64,000 nucleotides of DNA from Mycobacterium sp. 852013-51886_SCH5428379 (GTDB lineage: Bacteria > Actinomycetota > Actinomycetes > Mycobacteriales > Mycobacteriaceae): the NCBI RefSeq assembly GCF_001665575.1, contig NZ_LZSU01000036.1:186001-250000 (forward strand), in the 5' to 3' direction. A model generated the notes under the pieces. The model was not told where the DNA came from. It saw only the letters and a list, made by a program, of their open reading frames with translations, and searched no databases. Both the position numbers and the translations under genes were made by a program. Positions 20,774 through 29,205 of the stretch are shown piece after piece. Each line of letters starts with the position of its first letter. Position 1 is the stretch's first letter.

Positions 20774-20813
20774 AGCCTACGGCTGGGCTTTCACCCGTGA
20801 CGGTCAGTACCCT
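20774..20813. promoter_or_regulatory. Divergent pair of leaderless -10 boxes
   Basis: TAGGCT on the minus strand (20774-20779) serves the lipid-droplet gene starting at 20767, and TACCCT on the plus strand (20808-20813) serves ispH starting at 20820. Each -10 box ends 6 bases from its start codon. The two promoters share only about 30 bases between them. Confidence 0.55.
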
Positions 20814-20819
20814 GGTGTC

Positions 20820-21836
20820 ATGCCGTCGACGATCAATATGGGGATTCCGGGCGCGTCCAGCTCGGTGACGGCCGGCGTCTCCGGTAAGCGCGTCCTGCTC
20901 GCCGAGCCGCGCGGATACTGCGCCGGCGTCGATCGCGCCGTCGAGACCGTGGAGCGTGCGCTCGAGAAGCACGGCGCCCCCGTGTACGTCCGCCACGAGA
21001 TCGTGCACAACCGCTACGTCGTGGAGACCCTGGCCAAGGCCGGCGCCGTCTTCGTCGAGCAGACCGACGAAGTGCCCGAGGGCGCCATCGTGGTGTTCTC
21101 CGCCCACGGCGTCGCACCGACGGTGCACGTCGAGGCCGCCGCCCGGAACCTCAGGACCATCGACGCGACGTGCCCGTTGGTGACCAAGGTGCACAACGAG
21201 GCCAAGCGGTTCGCCCGCGACGACTACGACATCCTGCTCGTCGGCCACGAAGGTCACGAGGAGGTCGTCGGGACCGCCGGCGAGGCGCCCGATCACGTGC
21301 AGGTCGTCGACAATCCCGATGCGGTCGACAAGGTGACCGTGCGCGATCCCAACAAGGTGATCTGGCTGTCGCAGACCACGCTGTCGGTCGACGAGACGAT
21401 GGAGACGGTGCGCCGGCTGCGGGAGAAGTTCCCGACGCTGCAGGATCCGCCCAGCGACGACATCTGCTACGCCACCCAGAACCGCCAGGTCGCCGTCAAG
21501 GCGATGGCGCCGGAGTGCGAGCTGGTCATCGTCGTCGGATCCAAGAACTCGTCGAACTCCGTGCGGCTGGTCGAGGTCGCGCTCGGCGCCGGTTCGGATG
21601 CCGCGCATCTGGTCGACTACGCCGACGACATCGATCCGGCCTGGCTGGACGGCGTCACCACGGTCGGCGTCACGTCCGGCGCGTCGGTGCCCGAGGTGCT
21701 GGTGCGCGGTGTGCTCGAGCGGCTCGCCGACCTGGGCTACGACACCGTGCAACCGGTCACGACCGCCAACGAGACGCTGGTGTTCGCCCTTCCGCGGGAG
21801 ATCCGTCCCGCGCGCAGCAGCGCACCCGTCACGTAG
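20820..21836 (+). CDS. ispH: 4-hydroxy-3-methylbut-2-enyl diphosphate reductase
   Basis: Last enzyme of the MEP pathway: reduces HMBPP to IPP and DMAPP through a [4Fe-4S] cluster. The 338-residue protein keeps the three cluster cysteines C34 (RGYCAGV), C118 (DATCPLV) and C216 (DDICYATQ), plus [12 protein letters not shown] and [18 protein letters not shown] 20820 follows TACCCT by 6 bases, a leaderless arrangement. It corresponds to Rv1110 (LytB2). Confidence 0.96.
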   Translation: MPSTINMGIPGASSSVTAGVSGKRVLLAEPRGYCAGVDRAVETVERALEKHGAPVYVRHEIVHNRYVVETLAKAGAVFVEQTDEVPEGAIVVFSAHGVAPTVHVEAAARNLRTIDATCPLVTKVHNEAKRFARDDYDILLVGHEGHEEVVGTAGEAPDHVQVVDNPDAVDKVTVRDPNKVIWLSQTTLSVDETMETVRRLREKFPTLQDPPSDDICYATQNRQVAVKAMAPECELVIVVGSKNSSNSVRLVEVALGAGSDAAHLVDYADDIDPAWLDGVTTVGVTSGASVPEVLVRGVLERLADLGYDTVQPVTTANETLVFALPREIRPARSSAPVT

Positions 21837-21839
21837 CGC

Positions 21840-22994
21840 TCAGACGTCGTATTCCCAGTCGTCCGGATCCCAGCTGCGGCGGCTCCGGGACCGGCTCGGG
21901 TACTCGGTGCGCTCCGCACCGTCCTCATCGCCGCCCCGGTACCGCACGCGCGACACCGGATGGTGACTCGAGCTCCCCGATCCGTTCGTGCCGTTCGACG
22001 ACAGCGGATCGAAATCGTCGTAATCGCGGTAACGCCGACGACGCTCCGGCCGCTCGTAGGTGGAGCGACGGTCCAGCGGCGGCAGATCCTCGCGGCTCGG
22101 CCGCTCCCGGCTGCGCCGTTCGCGCGGCTGACCGTCCCGGGTGCGGCGAGTCTCGCGCTCGCGCTGATCGCGCGACCGGCGGCGCGGCGGGGGAGCGTCG
22201 TCCGCCGACCGGGCCGGCCGCGGGCGACGGGGCCGGTCCACGACCGGTTCGATGATCTCGGTGTCGGCCGGACGAGCGTGCCGCGACCGCGACGGGGTGC
22301 CCGTGCGCTTGGTCGGCTTGCGGGCGGCGCTGCGATCGCGGTCGGCGCGAGTCCGCTCGGCCGCCGGGCGGGCGCGCCGGGGCCGGTCGGCGGCCGCGGC
22401 GCGTCTGCGTCGGGGTTGCTCGGTCTCGTCGTCGTCGTCTTCGTCGGTGCTGGGCGCACGTTTGGCCGTGGCGGCGGTGAACGCGGCGCTGAGCGCCGTC
22501 AGCAGCCCGGGTCCGGCCTTGCGGGGCTTCTCCGTCGCCGGTGCGGCGGCGGCCGCGTGCGCCGAGCGGCCGAGGTACCAGCGGGCGGCGCCGAGCAGCA
22601 GGACCAGCGCCGACGTGAAGAACATCAGCGGGAAGCGCTCGATCAACGGATAACCGCAGTTGATCGCCAGATCTTTGAGGCCGTGGATCTCGGAGCTGTG
22701 GAACAGGAAGTAGGCGCCGGGCACGGCGAAGAACAGCAGCAGCGGCGGCTGGATGACGGCGGTGAACACGCCGGACTGCCGCACGGCCAGCACGGCGAGC
22801 ACGCATCCGAACCCGAAGCACACGGCGAAGACGGACCCGAGTTCCCGGTTGCCGGAGCCTGCGTCATACGCGAAGCCGATGGCGGTGAAGGTGATCGCCA
22901 GTAGCACTGCACCCCACCACGGCACTCCCGGGAAATCGGGGTGCGCGGAGCGGTGATCGGCCGGCACTGCCGACCGTGCGCGCGGTCCAGACAC
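21840..22994 (-). CDS. DUF6542 membrane protein with long Arg-rich tail
   Basis: A 384-residue protein placed like Rv1111c. Residues about 20-160 carry four or five membrane segments (WWGAVLLAITFTAIGFAYDAG, LGSVFAVCFGFGCVLAVLA, LLLFFAVPGAYFLF, FFTSALVLLLGAA). The remaining ~200 residues are low-complexity and dominated by Arg, Asp, Ser and Pro (many R-R-R and R-E-R runs), ending DDWEYDV. Start GTG 22994 is preferred because TACGGT lies 6 bases upstream (leaderless); an upstream GTG at 23018 is possible. Function is unknown; the basic tail could bind nucleic acid or anionic lipid. Confidence 0.75.
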   Translation of the reverse strand: MSGPRARSAVPADHRSAHPDFPGVPWWGAVLLAITFTAIGFAYDAGSGNRELGSVFAVCFGFGCVLAVLAVRQSGVFTAVIQPPLLLFFAVPGAYFLFHSSEIHGLKDLAINCGYPLIERFPLMFFTSALVLLLGAARWYLGRSAHAAAAAPATEKPRKAGPGLLTALSAAFTAATAKRAPSTDEDDDDETEQPRRRRAAAADRPRRARPAAERTRADRDRSAARKPTKRTGTPSRSRHARPADTEIIEPVVDRPRRPRPARSADDAPPPRRRSRDQRERETRRTRDGQPRERRSRERPSREDLPPLDRRSTYERPERRRRYRDYDDFDPLSSNGTNGSGSSSHHPVSRVRYRGGDEDGAERTEYPSRSRSRRSWDPDDWEYDV

Positions 22995-23077
22995 AGGTAG
23001 ACCGTACCGGCTCGGCACAGGTGCGCGCCGCCAGCGCGCGCCGGGGCGGTCGCCGCCTCTGGCAGACTGTGGAATCC

Positions 23078-24151
23078 GTGGGCCTCAACCTGGGAATCGT
23101 CGGACTGCCGAACGTGGGCAAATCGACTCTGTTCAACGCGCTGACGCGCAACAACGTGCTGGCAGCGAACTATCCGTTCGCGACGATCGAGCCCAATGAA
23201 GGTGTGGTCGCGCTGCCCGATCCGCGGCTCGATGAGCTGGCGAGGATGTTCGGGTCCGAGAAGATCGTGCCGGCGCCGGTGACGTTCGTCGACATCGCCG
23301 GAATCGTGAAGGGCGCCTCGGAGGGTGCCGGGCTGGGCAACAAGTTCCTGGCCAACATCCGTGAATGCGATGCGATCTGTCAGGTCGTGCGGGTGTTCGC
23401 CGACGACGATGTGGTGCACGTGGACGGCAAGGTCGATCCGCGGTCGGACATCGAGGTGATCGAGACCGAGCTGATCCTGGCCGATATGCAGACCCTCGAG
23501 CGCGCGATCCCGCGGCTGGAGAAAGAGGCCCGCACGCACAAGGACCGCCGACCCACTCTGGAGGCGGCGGTCGCTGCGCAGGACATCCTCAACGGCGGCA
23601 AGACCCTGTTCGCCGCGGGCACGGACGTCAGCCTGCTCCGTGAGCTCAACCTGATGACGACCAAACCGTTCCTGTACGTGTTCAACGCCGACGAGTCGGT
23701 ACTGACCGACGATGCCCGCAAGGCCGAACTGCGCGAGCTGGTCGCACCCGCGGACGCAGTGTTCCTGGACGCGAAGATCGAGGCGGAGCTGCAGGAACTC
23801 GACGAGGAGTCGGCGGCGGAGCTGTTGGAGTCGATCGGTCAGACCGAACGCGGGCTGGACGCGTTGGCGCGGGCCGGCTTCCACACGCTGAAGCTGCAGA
23901 CGTATCTGACGGCGGGGCCGAAGGAGGCGCGCGCCTGGACGATTCACCAGGGCGACACCGCGCCCAAGGCCGCCGGGGTCATCCACACCGACTTCGAAAA
24001 GGGCTTCATCAAGGCCGAGGTCGTGTCCTTCGACGATCTGGTCGAAGCCGGATCGATGGCCGCCGCGAAGGCTGCGGGCAAGGTCCGCATCGAGGGCAAG
24101 GACTACGTCATGGCCGATGGCGACGTGGTCGAGTTCCGGTTCAACGTATAG
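23078..24151 (+). CDS. ychF: Redox-regulated ATPase YchF (Obg-like)
   Basis: A 357-residue P-loop protein of the YchF/OLA1 family. G1 is [11 protein letters not shown] at residues 8-18, G3 [10 protein letters not shown], and the G4 position has NADE in place of NKxD, explaining ATP rather than GTP preference. A C-terminal TGS domain follows ([40 protein letters not shown]). YchF binds ribosomes and affects stress responses. GTG 23078 gives the normal length. The stop is 7 bases before a 66-base palindromic element. It corresponds to Rv1112. Confidence 0.94.
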   Translation: MGLNLGIVGLPNVGKSTLFNALTRNNVLAANYPFATIEPNEGVVALPDPRLDELARMFGSEKIVPAPVTFVDIAGIVKGASEGAGLGNKFLANIRECDAICQVVRVFADDDVVHVDGKVDPRSDIEVIETELILADMQTLERAIPRLEKEARTHKDRRPTLEAAVAAQDILNGGKTLFAAGTDVSLLRELNLMTTKPFLYVFNADESVLTDDARKAELRELVAPADAVFLDAKIEAELQELDEESAAELLESIGQTERGLDALARAGFHTLKLQTYLTAGPKEARAWTIHQGDTAPKAAGVIHTDFEKGFIKAEVVSFDDLVEAGSMAAAKAAGKVRIEGKDYVMADGDVVEFRFNV

Positions 24152-24158
24152 CTGTATC

Positions 24159-24224
24159 GCAATGTCGGGCTGACAGCCTCACGACGCATATATATCCATG
24201 GCGGCGCTGTCAGCCCGACATTGC
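24159..24224. repeat. 66-base palindromic element, copy 1
   Basis: Two 19-base arms, 24159-24177 and 24206-24224, are perfectly complementary and flank a 28-base loop containing the motif GCATATATATCCATG. A second copy with the same length lies at 53106-53171. It starts 7 bases after the ychF stop. As a hairpin it could end ychF transcription, but the conserved loop and second copy suggest a dispersed REP- or MITE-like repeat. Confidence 0.85.
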
Positions 24225-24387
24225 GGCCATGTACCCAAGTAAGTTTGCAACCTGCACTTCCAGGTGAACGATCGCCTGAATCATTGCGGAGAGTCCCGAG
24301 CTGCAGAGGACATGTCCCGATGGGGTGCTGCGCCCTCGTGTGCGCAACTCCATTCGCCGGTACACCGCGACCGGCTGACGAAAGGAC
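24225..24387. other. Non-coding gap between palindromic element and DUF1801 gene
   Basis: No convincing gene or promoter hexamer pair was seen in these 163 bases; the reading frames present are shadows. A GAAAGG sequence near the right end serves the next gene. Confidence 0.4.
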
Positions 24388-24747
24388 ATGACGATGGCCG
24401 ACAAGGACGCCAAGAACCTCAAGCAGGTGCTCGACAAGATCGCCGGCATGGATGAACCCGCGCGCGCTGTCATGCAACGCATGCACGACGTGATCGTCGG
24501 TGCCGCACCGGAGCTCAAGCCGCGCATCTGGTACGGAATGCCCGGTTACGCCAAGTCCGCGAGCAGTCCCGTCCTCGTCTTCTTCCGGAACGACGAGCGC
24601 ATGAGCCTCGGTGTCTCCGAGAAGGCCACGCTCAAACCCGCGGGTGGGAGGGACGGGCTGCTCATGCCTGCGGCCTGGTACTTCGACCGACTCGACGATG
24701 CCACCGAGCAACGTGTTGCCGAGATCGTCCGCGGCGCCCTCGAATGA
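24388..24747 (+). CDS. DUF1801 (YdhG-like) family protein
   Basis: A 119-residue protein of the DUF1801/YdhG group, with PELKPRIWYGMPGYAKSASSPVLVFFRNDERMSLGVSEKA typical of the fold. Bacillus YdhG has been called a frataxin-like iron chaperone, but for most members, including this one, the function is unproven. The ATG at 24388 has GAAAGG 4-9 bases upstream; an in-frame ATG at 24394 is equally possible. It appears to be a single-gene unit. Confidence 0.75.
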   Translation: MTMADKDAKNLKQVLDKIAGMDEPARAVMQRMHDVIVGAAPELKPRIWYGMPGYAKSASSPVLVFFRNDERMSLGVSEKATLKPAGGRDGLLMPAAWYFDRLDDATEQRVAEIVRGALE

Positions 24748-24869
24748 TGCTGGCGGAGCGCTGAGCGGTCGGGTTAGCGTGAACGGGTCAATTGCAAATA
24801 GCGGCCACCGCAACCCGAGCGTGCCCACCCCGTGACCCGGGCGCGACGGCGGCCCAGCAGGCTCATCGC

Positions 24870-25052
24870 ATGGCGGAAGTGGTCTACCTCGTCGCGTCGG
24901 TGCTCTGGATCGTCGTGGTCCTCGGCGCGGCCGGTTTCGCCGGCTGGTTCGCCCTCAAGGTGCGCGCCCGACGCCGACGGGTGAACCGGATCCTCGCCGT
25001 GGTGCGCGTGCCCGTCGCGCTGGTGCTCGCCACCGCGACCAGGCGGCGCTGA
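24870..25052 (+). CDS. Small single-pass membrane protein
   Basis: A 60-residue frame, MAEVVYLVASVLWIVVVLG onward, with one strong membrane helix at residues 4-26, then a very basic tail (KVRARRRRVNRI) and a second weakly hydrophobic stretch (VRVPVALVLATATRRR). Codon bias is high-GC as in neighbours. No family recognised. It precedes the CsbD gene by 58 bases and may share its transcript. Confidence 0.5.
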   Translation: MAEVVYLVASVLWIVVVLGAAGFAGWFALKVRARRRRVNRILAVVRVPVALVLATATRRR

Positions 25053-25110
25053 GTTTCGCCGCACCGCCGGCGCGGGTATCTGCTGAGCACCCGACGAAGG
25101 AGGCCCCGCG

Positions 25111-25284
25111 GTGAGCGGCAGCAAGAAGGCGAAGAACAAGATCGACCAGCTCAGCGGTAAGGGTAAGGAGCTTCTCGGCCGGGCGACCGGCGACCGGGTG
25201 CTCGAGGACGAGGGCCGCGGCGATCAGTCGATCGCCCACCTCAAGGGCGCGGGCGAGAAGATCAAGGACGCGTTCCGGCGCTGA
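25111..25284 (+). CDS. CsbD family stress-response protein
   Basis: A 57-residue hydrophilic, lysine-rich protein (GSKKAKNKIDQLSGKGKELLGRATGDR, later AHLKGAGEKIKDAFRR) fitting the CsbD family, small general-stress proteins of unknown mechanism, controlled by alternative sigma factors in Bacillus. The GTG at 25111 has a strong GAAGGAGG about 10 bases upstream. Its TGA abuts the convergent amidase stop as TGATCA. Confidence 0.85.
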   Translation: MSGSKKAKNKIDQLSGKGKELLGRATGDRVLEDEGRGDQSIAHLKGAGEKIKDAFRR

Positions 25285-25980
25285 TCAGTCGGCGAGCACG
25301 CCGATCTCCGCACCCAGCCGGTACCCGGGCGCCAGCGGAAGGTCGTCGCCGCTCCAGAACTTGCCGGGGTCGAACCAGTTGTCCTGCTTCTCGGTCGCGA
25401 GCAACCCCATCTCCTCATACGTGATCGCGACGGTCTCCGCGCAGTACGCCGTCTGCAACCCTGCCGCCCGGATCCGTTCCTTGCGGCGTTCGGCCGACTC
25501 GCGCACCTTCCGGTGGACATACGGGATGCCGCGGGTGAAGTCGCTGACCGTTGGCAGCCGGCCGCGCAGCCACCGGCCGGTCAGCCGGGCGGTACTGGGG
25601 AATGGTGTGCCGTCCATGCGGGCGATCACCCGCAGCATCCGGTCCTCCTGTTGGCGGGTGACCGACGGCTCGAGCTGACGCAGCCAGCACCGCTGCCCGT
25701 AACTGGTCATCCACCGCTCGACCACCTGGCGGGCATCGTTGAGTTGCACGCCGCGATGGTTGGTGCCGGTCCACAGGTCGGCCAGCTTGTCGCCGAGCTC
25801 GGCATGCCAGATCAGGGGCGGCAGATCATCGACGGCGACGGTCATCCCGACGTGGTTGACCGGCGCGTTGGTCAGGGTCTGGATCGCGCGATCCGGCCCG
25901 GAGGCGCCGCGGAACAACCACACGTCGCCGGTCCGCGTCTCCTCGAGGGCTCTCGTCAGCGACACCGTGTTGACATTCAC
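25285..25980 (-). CDS. Permuted papain-fold (YiiX/C92-like) amidase
   Basis: A 231-residue protein with the ordering of circularly permuted NlpC/P60 enzymes. An N-terminal GDVWLFRGASG strand-loop is followed by a catalytic-type histidine in NHVGMTVAVDD near residue 43, and the candidate nucleophile cysteine comes late, in LQTAYCAETVAITYEEMGL near 180. No signal peptide is seen. YiiX/YaeF-type proteins are thought to hydrolyse lipid-linked or peptide amides. GTG 25980 follows TACGCT (25987-25992) by 6 bases, a leaderless start. Confidence 0.65.
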   Translation of the reverse strand: MNVNTVSLTRALEETRTGDVWLFRGASGPDRAIQTLTNAPVNHVGMTVAVDDLPPLIWHAELGDKLADLWTGTNHRGVQLNDARQVVERWMTSYGQRCWLRQLEPSVTRQQEDRMLRVIARMDGTPFPSTARLTGRWLRGRLPTVSDFTRGIPYVHRKVRESAERRKERIRAAGLQTAYCAETVAITYEEMGLLATEKQDNWFDPGKFWSGDDLPLAPGYRLGAEIGVLAD

Positions 25981-26006
25981 CTGCGCAGCGTAGGCACACT
26001 CTGATG

Positions 26007-26171
26007 ATGCGCAATGTGTGGAAGTGGGTCGGGTTGGCCGGTGTCGCCGGAGTCGTCACCGGCGGGGCGCTGGTCGCGCGCGATCAACGGCGGCGCAAGG
26101 CCTACACGGCCGACGACATCCGGGCGCGGCTGCATCAGCGCCTCGACCAGGCGAACTCGGCCGAGGCCTAG
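26007..26171 (+). CDS. Small conserved-looking single-pass membrane protein
   Basis: A 54-residue frame, [20 protein letters not shown], with one N-terminal membrane helix, a basic stop-transfer (ARDQRRRK) and a helical end ([22 protein letters not shown]). CACACT ends 6 bases before the ATG at 26007, favouring this start over the ATG at 26004. It overlaps the stop of the convergent cyclase by 4 bases. No function known. Confidence 0.6.
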   Translation: MRNVWKWVGLAGVAGVVTGGALVARDQRRRKAYTADDIRARLHQRLDQANSAEA

Positions 26172-26953
26172 CCGGTCACCGCGAAAAGGCGGTAGCTCCC
26201 GGAGAAGCCCTTGAGGTCGGCGTCGCGACCCTCGTCGACGGTGATGCCGTCACATCGGGCGACCGCATCGCGCACCGACTCGCTGACGAGGATCTCACCG
26301 CCGTCGGCTTGGGCGGCCACCCGCGCCGCCAGCGCCACATTGCGCCCGAACAGGTCTTCGCCGCGACGCACCGACTTGCCGGTGTGAATTCCGATTCGGA
26401 CCCGAATACCGTTGGGCCGCTTGCGGAGTGCGTGCTGTAGCTGCTGGGCGCAGCGCACCGCCTGCTCCGGCGCGGCGAATGCGATCATGAAGCCGTCGCC
26501 CTGACTCTTGATGACGTGCCCGTCGTTGTCCTCGACGATCCGCTGCACCATGCGGGCGTGCCTGCCGATGAGCCGCGCCCAGGCCCGGTCGCCGATGCGA
26601 TTGTTCAGCGCCGTCGAATCCTCGATGTCGGAGAACATGATCGCGACCCGACCGTCCGGGGCGAGCCGCGCGAGGTCCGGGCGTTCCACCTCGAACCAGT
26701 CGGTCAGATCCTCGATCGACGACCGCAGCGCGCCGCCGAAACCCTTCTCCCGCACCAGGTTGGCGGTCTGCCACAGATTCTTCACCGCCTCGCGACCGCC
26801 GGTGACCAGCATGTTTCGGGCGTCGACGCGGCCGCGCAGTTCGTCGGCCTCCTGCCGGGCCCGCGTCCACAGCACCCACAGCACTGCCAATCCCACCGCC
26901 TCGGCGAGCGCGACGGCGGCGAGGGCGTAGACGGCGATGTCGGATCCGGTCAC
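26168..26953 (-). CDS. Class III adenylate/guanylate cyclase, membrane anchored
   Basis: A 261-residue protein: one N-terminal membrane segment ([24 protein letters not shown], residues 5-28), a linker helix, then a class III cyclase homology domain from about residue 110. Metal-binding aspartates lie in [13 protein letters not shown] and in [12 protein letters not shown], with the transition-state region [23 protein letters not shown]. It makes cAMP or cGMP. GTG 26953 follows GATACT (26960-26965) by 6 bases, a leaderless start. A purine-specifying residue pair was not assigned. Confidence 0.85.
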   Translation of the reverse strand: MTGSDIAVYALAAVALAEAVGLAVLWVLWTRARQEADELRGRVDARNMLVTGGREAVKNLWQTANLVREKGFGGALRSSIEDLTDWFEVERPDLARLAPDGRVAIMFSDIEDSTALNNRIGDRAWARLIGRHARMVQRIVEDNDGHVIKSQGDGFMIAFAAPEQAVRCAQQLQHALRKRPNGIRVRIGIHTGKSVRRGEDLFGRNVALAARVAAQADGGEILVSESVRDAVARCDGITVDEGRDADLKGFSGSYRLFAVTG

Positions 26954-27066
26954 CGCCCAAGTATCGGCGTCGTGCGTTCGCCGTGGGCGCGCCCCTGGCA
27001 AGATCGCGGCGAAAGCTGACCCGTCGGCCGCTATCGGGCGGGGGCCGAGTGGCCGACCATGGCGGA

Positions 27067-27723
27067 ATGCACGCACAGATCGTCCTGTTCGACGGCTTCG
27101 ACCCGCTCGACGTCATCGCTCCCTACGAGGTCCTGGTCGCGGGCAGCGACGCTCTGGAAGGCGAACTCGAGGTGACCCTGGTATCGGCCGAGGGGCCCCG
27201 CGAGGTCGTCAGCGGATCGCGTGGCCTGACCCTGCGCGCCACCGCCGACCTCGACCCCACCCGGCCCGGTTTCGTCATCGTGCCCGGCGCGGTCGGCCCG
27301 CTCGATGGCGATCCCGACGACGGGGTGGACACCATTCCCGTGCTGCTGGCCCGGTTCGGCGAGACCGCCGCGGTACCGCTGCTCCAGAAGGCGCTCGACA
27401 ACCCGGACATCACGGTGGCGACGGTCTGCGGCGGTTCGCTCGCGCTGGCCATGGCCGGTCTCATCGACGGACGCCCCGCCAACACCCACCATCTGGGCGT
27501 GGACGTCCTGGAGGCCACCGGCGCTGTTCCGGTGCGGGCCCGCGTCGTCGACGACGGCGACCTGGTCAGCTCGGGCGGCGTCACCTCCGGTCTTGATCTG
27601 GCCCTGCATCTGCTCGACCGGACCTACGGGCCGCGGATTGCGCTGGCGGTCGAGGACATGTTCGCCTTCGAGCGCCGCGGCACCGTGTGGTCGGAGCGCG
27701 GCCGGCTGCCGAATACGGTGTGA
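27067..27723 (+). CDS. DJ-1/PfpI family protein
   Basis: A 218-residue class I glutamine-amidotransferase-like protein: [23 protein letters not shown] at the start and the nucleophile elbow [28 protein letters not shown], with the cysteine near residue 121. Family members include proteases, chaperones, isonitrile hydratases and glyoxalases; the [13 protein letters not shown] start is common in the isonitrile-hydratase/AraC-sensor branch. The TGA overlaps the GTG of the next gene. Confidence 0.82.
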   Translation: MHAQIVLFDGFDPLDVIAPYEVLVAGSDALEGELEVTLVSAEGPREVVSGSRGLTLRATADLDPTRPGFVIVPGAVGPLDGDPDDGVDTIPVLLARFGETAAVPLLQKALDNPDITVATVCGGSLALAMAGLIDGRPANTHHLGVDVLEATGAVPVRARVVDDGDLVSSGGVTSGLDLALHLLDRTYGPRIALAVEDMFAFERRGTVWSERGRLPNTV

Positions 27724-28058
27724 GCGTGGGCATCACCGGCGACTGGGACGTCCGCATCAAGACACCTGTGGGATCACTGCGCGTCGACTACCACTTCGCC
27801 GACGAGAACGATGTGCTGGCCGGTCACGCGTGTGGCAGCTCGGAGACGGTGCCGCTGCGCGACATCGAGGTTTCCGACGACGCCGGCGTACAGCGGGTGC
27901 GTTGGCGCCAGACCGTCACGAAACCCATGCGGCTGCACCTCGAGTTCGACGTCGAGGTGAGTGGCGACCGGCTCACCGGACATTCACGCGCCGGCCGGTT
28001 ACCGCGGTCTGCGGTGACAGGCGTGCGCCGTACCCCCGAGCAGAAGGAGACCGAATGA
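27720..28058 (+). CDS. Unrecognised beta-rich protein
   Basis: A 112-residue protein beginning [19 protein letters not shown]. Alternating polar/hydrophobic stretches (LRVDYHFADENDVLAGHACG, MRLHLEFDVEVSGDRLTGHSRAG) suggest a small beta barrel. No family recognised. It overlaps the DJ-1 gene by 4 bases and its stop overlaps the ATG of the HD-domain gene (ATGA), so it is the middle gene of a coupled three-gene operon. Confidence 0.65.
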   Translation: MSVGITGDWDVRIKTPVGSLRVDYHFADENDVLAGHACGSSETVPLRDIEVSDDAGVQRVRWRQTVTKPMRLHLEFDVEVSGDRLTGHSRAGRLPRSAVTGVRRTPEQKETE

Positions 28059-28744
28059 ACCCCGAGTGGGGCTTTCCTGATTCCGACATCTGCGTCGCGG
28101 CAGAGCGATTGGCGTTCGAGGTGGCACCGACGGTCATCGCCAACCACTGCGTCCGCAGCTACCTCTTCGCCCGTGAGCTCGCCGCCGCCGACGGGCTGCG
28201 CAGCGGCGTCGACTACGACGACGAACTCGTCTTCCTCGCCTGCCTGCTGCACGACCTCGGCATCACCGAACACGGTGGGGGAGATCAGCGCTTCGAGGTC
28301 GACGGCGCCGACGCCGCAGCGCGGTTCCTCCGCGAACACGGACTGGCCGACGACCGCATCCGTACGGTGTGGCAGTCGATCGCGCTGCACTCCAGTGTCG
28401 GGTTGGCACACCGGTTCGGCCCCGAACAGGCGCTGTCGTTCGCCGGGATCAGCCTGGACGTCGACGGTATGGCGCGGGGCCGCCTGCCGGAGGGCTTCGC
28501 CGACCGGGTGCACGCGGCGTGGCCGCGCCACGACCTGGGCTACGCGCTGGCCGAGCTCATCGCCGCCGGCGCCGCGGCCAATCCGATGAAGGCGCCGCCG
28601 TTCACGTTGCCCGCCCTCCTGCACGAGGTGTTCAACGGATCGTCGTTCACGTTTCTGGAGCTGGTGAAGAACTCACCTTGGGGCGACCGGGTTCCGGTCA
28701 CACCCCGGTCGACGAACCCGGCCGCACGATCATCAGAACCGTGA
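28055..28744 (+). CDS. HD-domain phosphohydrolase
   Basis: A 229-residue protein with an HD-type metal site: the N-terminal histidine in IANHCVRSYLFARELA, the H-D pair in LACLLHDLGITEHGG (near residue 68), and a later histidine in SIALHSSVGLAHR. The overall pattern resembles cyanamide-hydratase-like HD proteins. Substrate unknown. Translation is coupled to the upstream small gene (ATGA). The last 47 bases overlap the convergent membrane-protein gene, so one or the other end may be mispredicted. Confidence 0.8.
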   Translation: MNPEWGFPDSDICVAAERLAFEVAPTVIANHCVRSYLFARELAAADGLRSGVDYDDELVFLACLLHDLGITEHGGGDQRFEVDGADAAARFLREHGLADDRIRTVWQSIALHSSVGLAHRFGPEQALSFAGISLDVDGMARGRLPEGFADRVHAAWPRHDLGYALAELIAAGAAANPMKAPPFTLPALLHEVFNGSSFTFLELVKNSPWGDRVPVTPRSTNPAARSSEP

Positions 28745-29129
28745 CGACCACCCACAGGAGGTTGAACACACCGGTCGTCATGGCCAGGGTGGTGACGGTG
28801 GCGCCGTCGAGCGCGGCCCGCTGAGCGGGCAGTATCGCGGCGATGAGGACGACGACGGCGACCGCGGTCAGAGCGATCGACACCAGCACCCACGCGTCGG
28901 TGAGGACGCCCATCGACACTGCGGTGGCGAACCCCAGGACGGGCACCGCGAGTCCCACCGCGGCGTACGCCCGGCAGATCCGGTGCAGCACTGCCGCGGC
29001 CGCCGGCGCGCTCGCGTCCGGTCCGTGCAGCGCCCGGGCATAGCGCGGGAACATGCTGGCGGCCACCGCGATCGGTCCGACGGCCAGGATCGCGGCGATG
29101 ACGTGGGCGCTGAGCAGGATGGCGGACAT
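28698..29129 (-). CDS. Four-helix integral membrane protein
   Basis: A 143-residue very hydrophobic protein with four predicted membrane spans (LLSAHVIAAILAVGPIAVAASMF, AVGLAVPVLGFATAVSMGVL, WVLVSIALTAVAVVVLIAAIL, TGVFNLLWVVVTVLMIV). A histidine in span 1 and an arginine between spans recall DUF2269-like proteins, but no firm family is assigned. It lies 76 bases downstream of the kinase/PLP-lyase fusion on the same strand and might be cotranscribed. Confidence 0.7.
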   Translation of the reverse strand: MSAILLSAHVIAAILAVGPIAVAASMFPRYARALHGPDASAPAAAAVLHRICRAYAAVGLAVPVLGFATAVSMGVLTDAWVLVSIALTAVAVVVLIAAILPAQRAALDGATVTTLAMTTGVFNLLWVVVTVLMIVRPGSSTGV

Positions 29130-29205
29130 GATCGTCGACGTTAGGACACGCCGGTGCGTATCGCCTCGGCCGAATCCGCCACGCTGCGACGGGATCTGGC
29201 CAACC

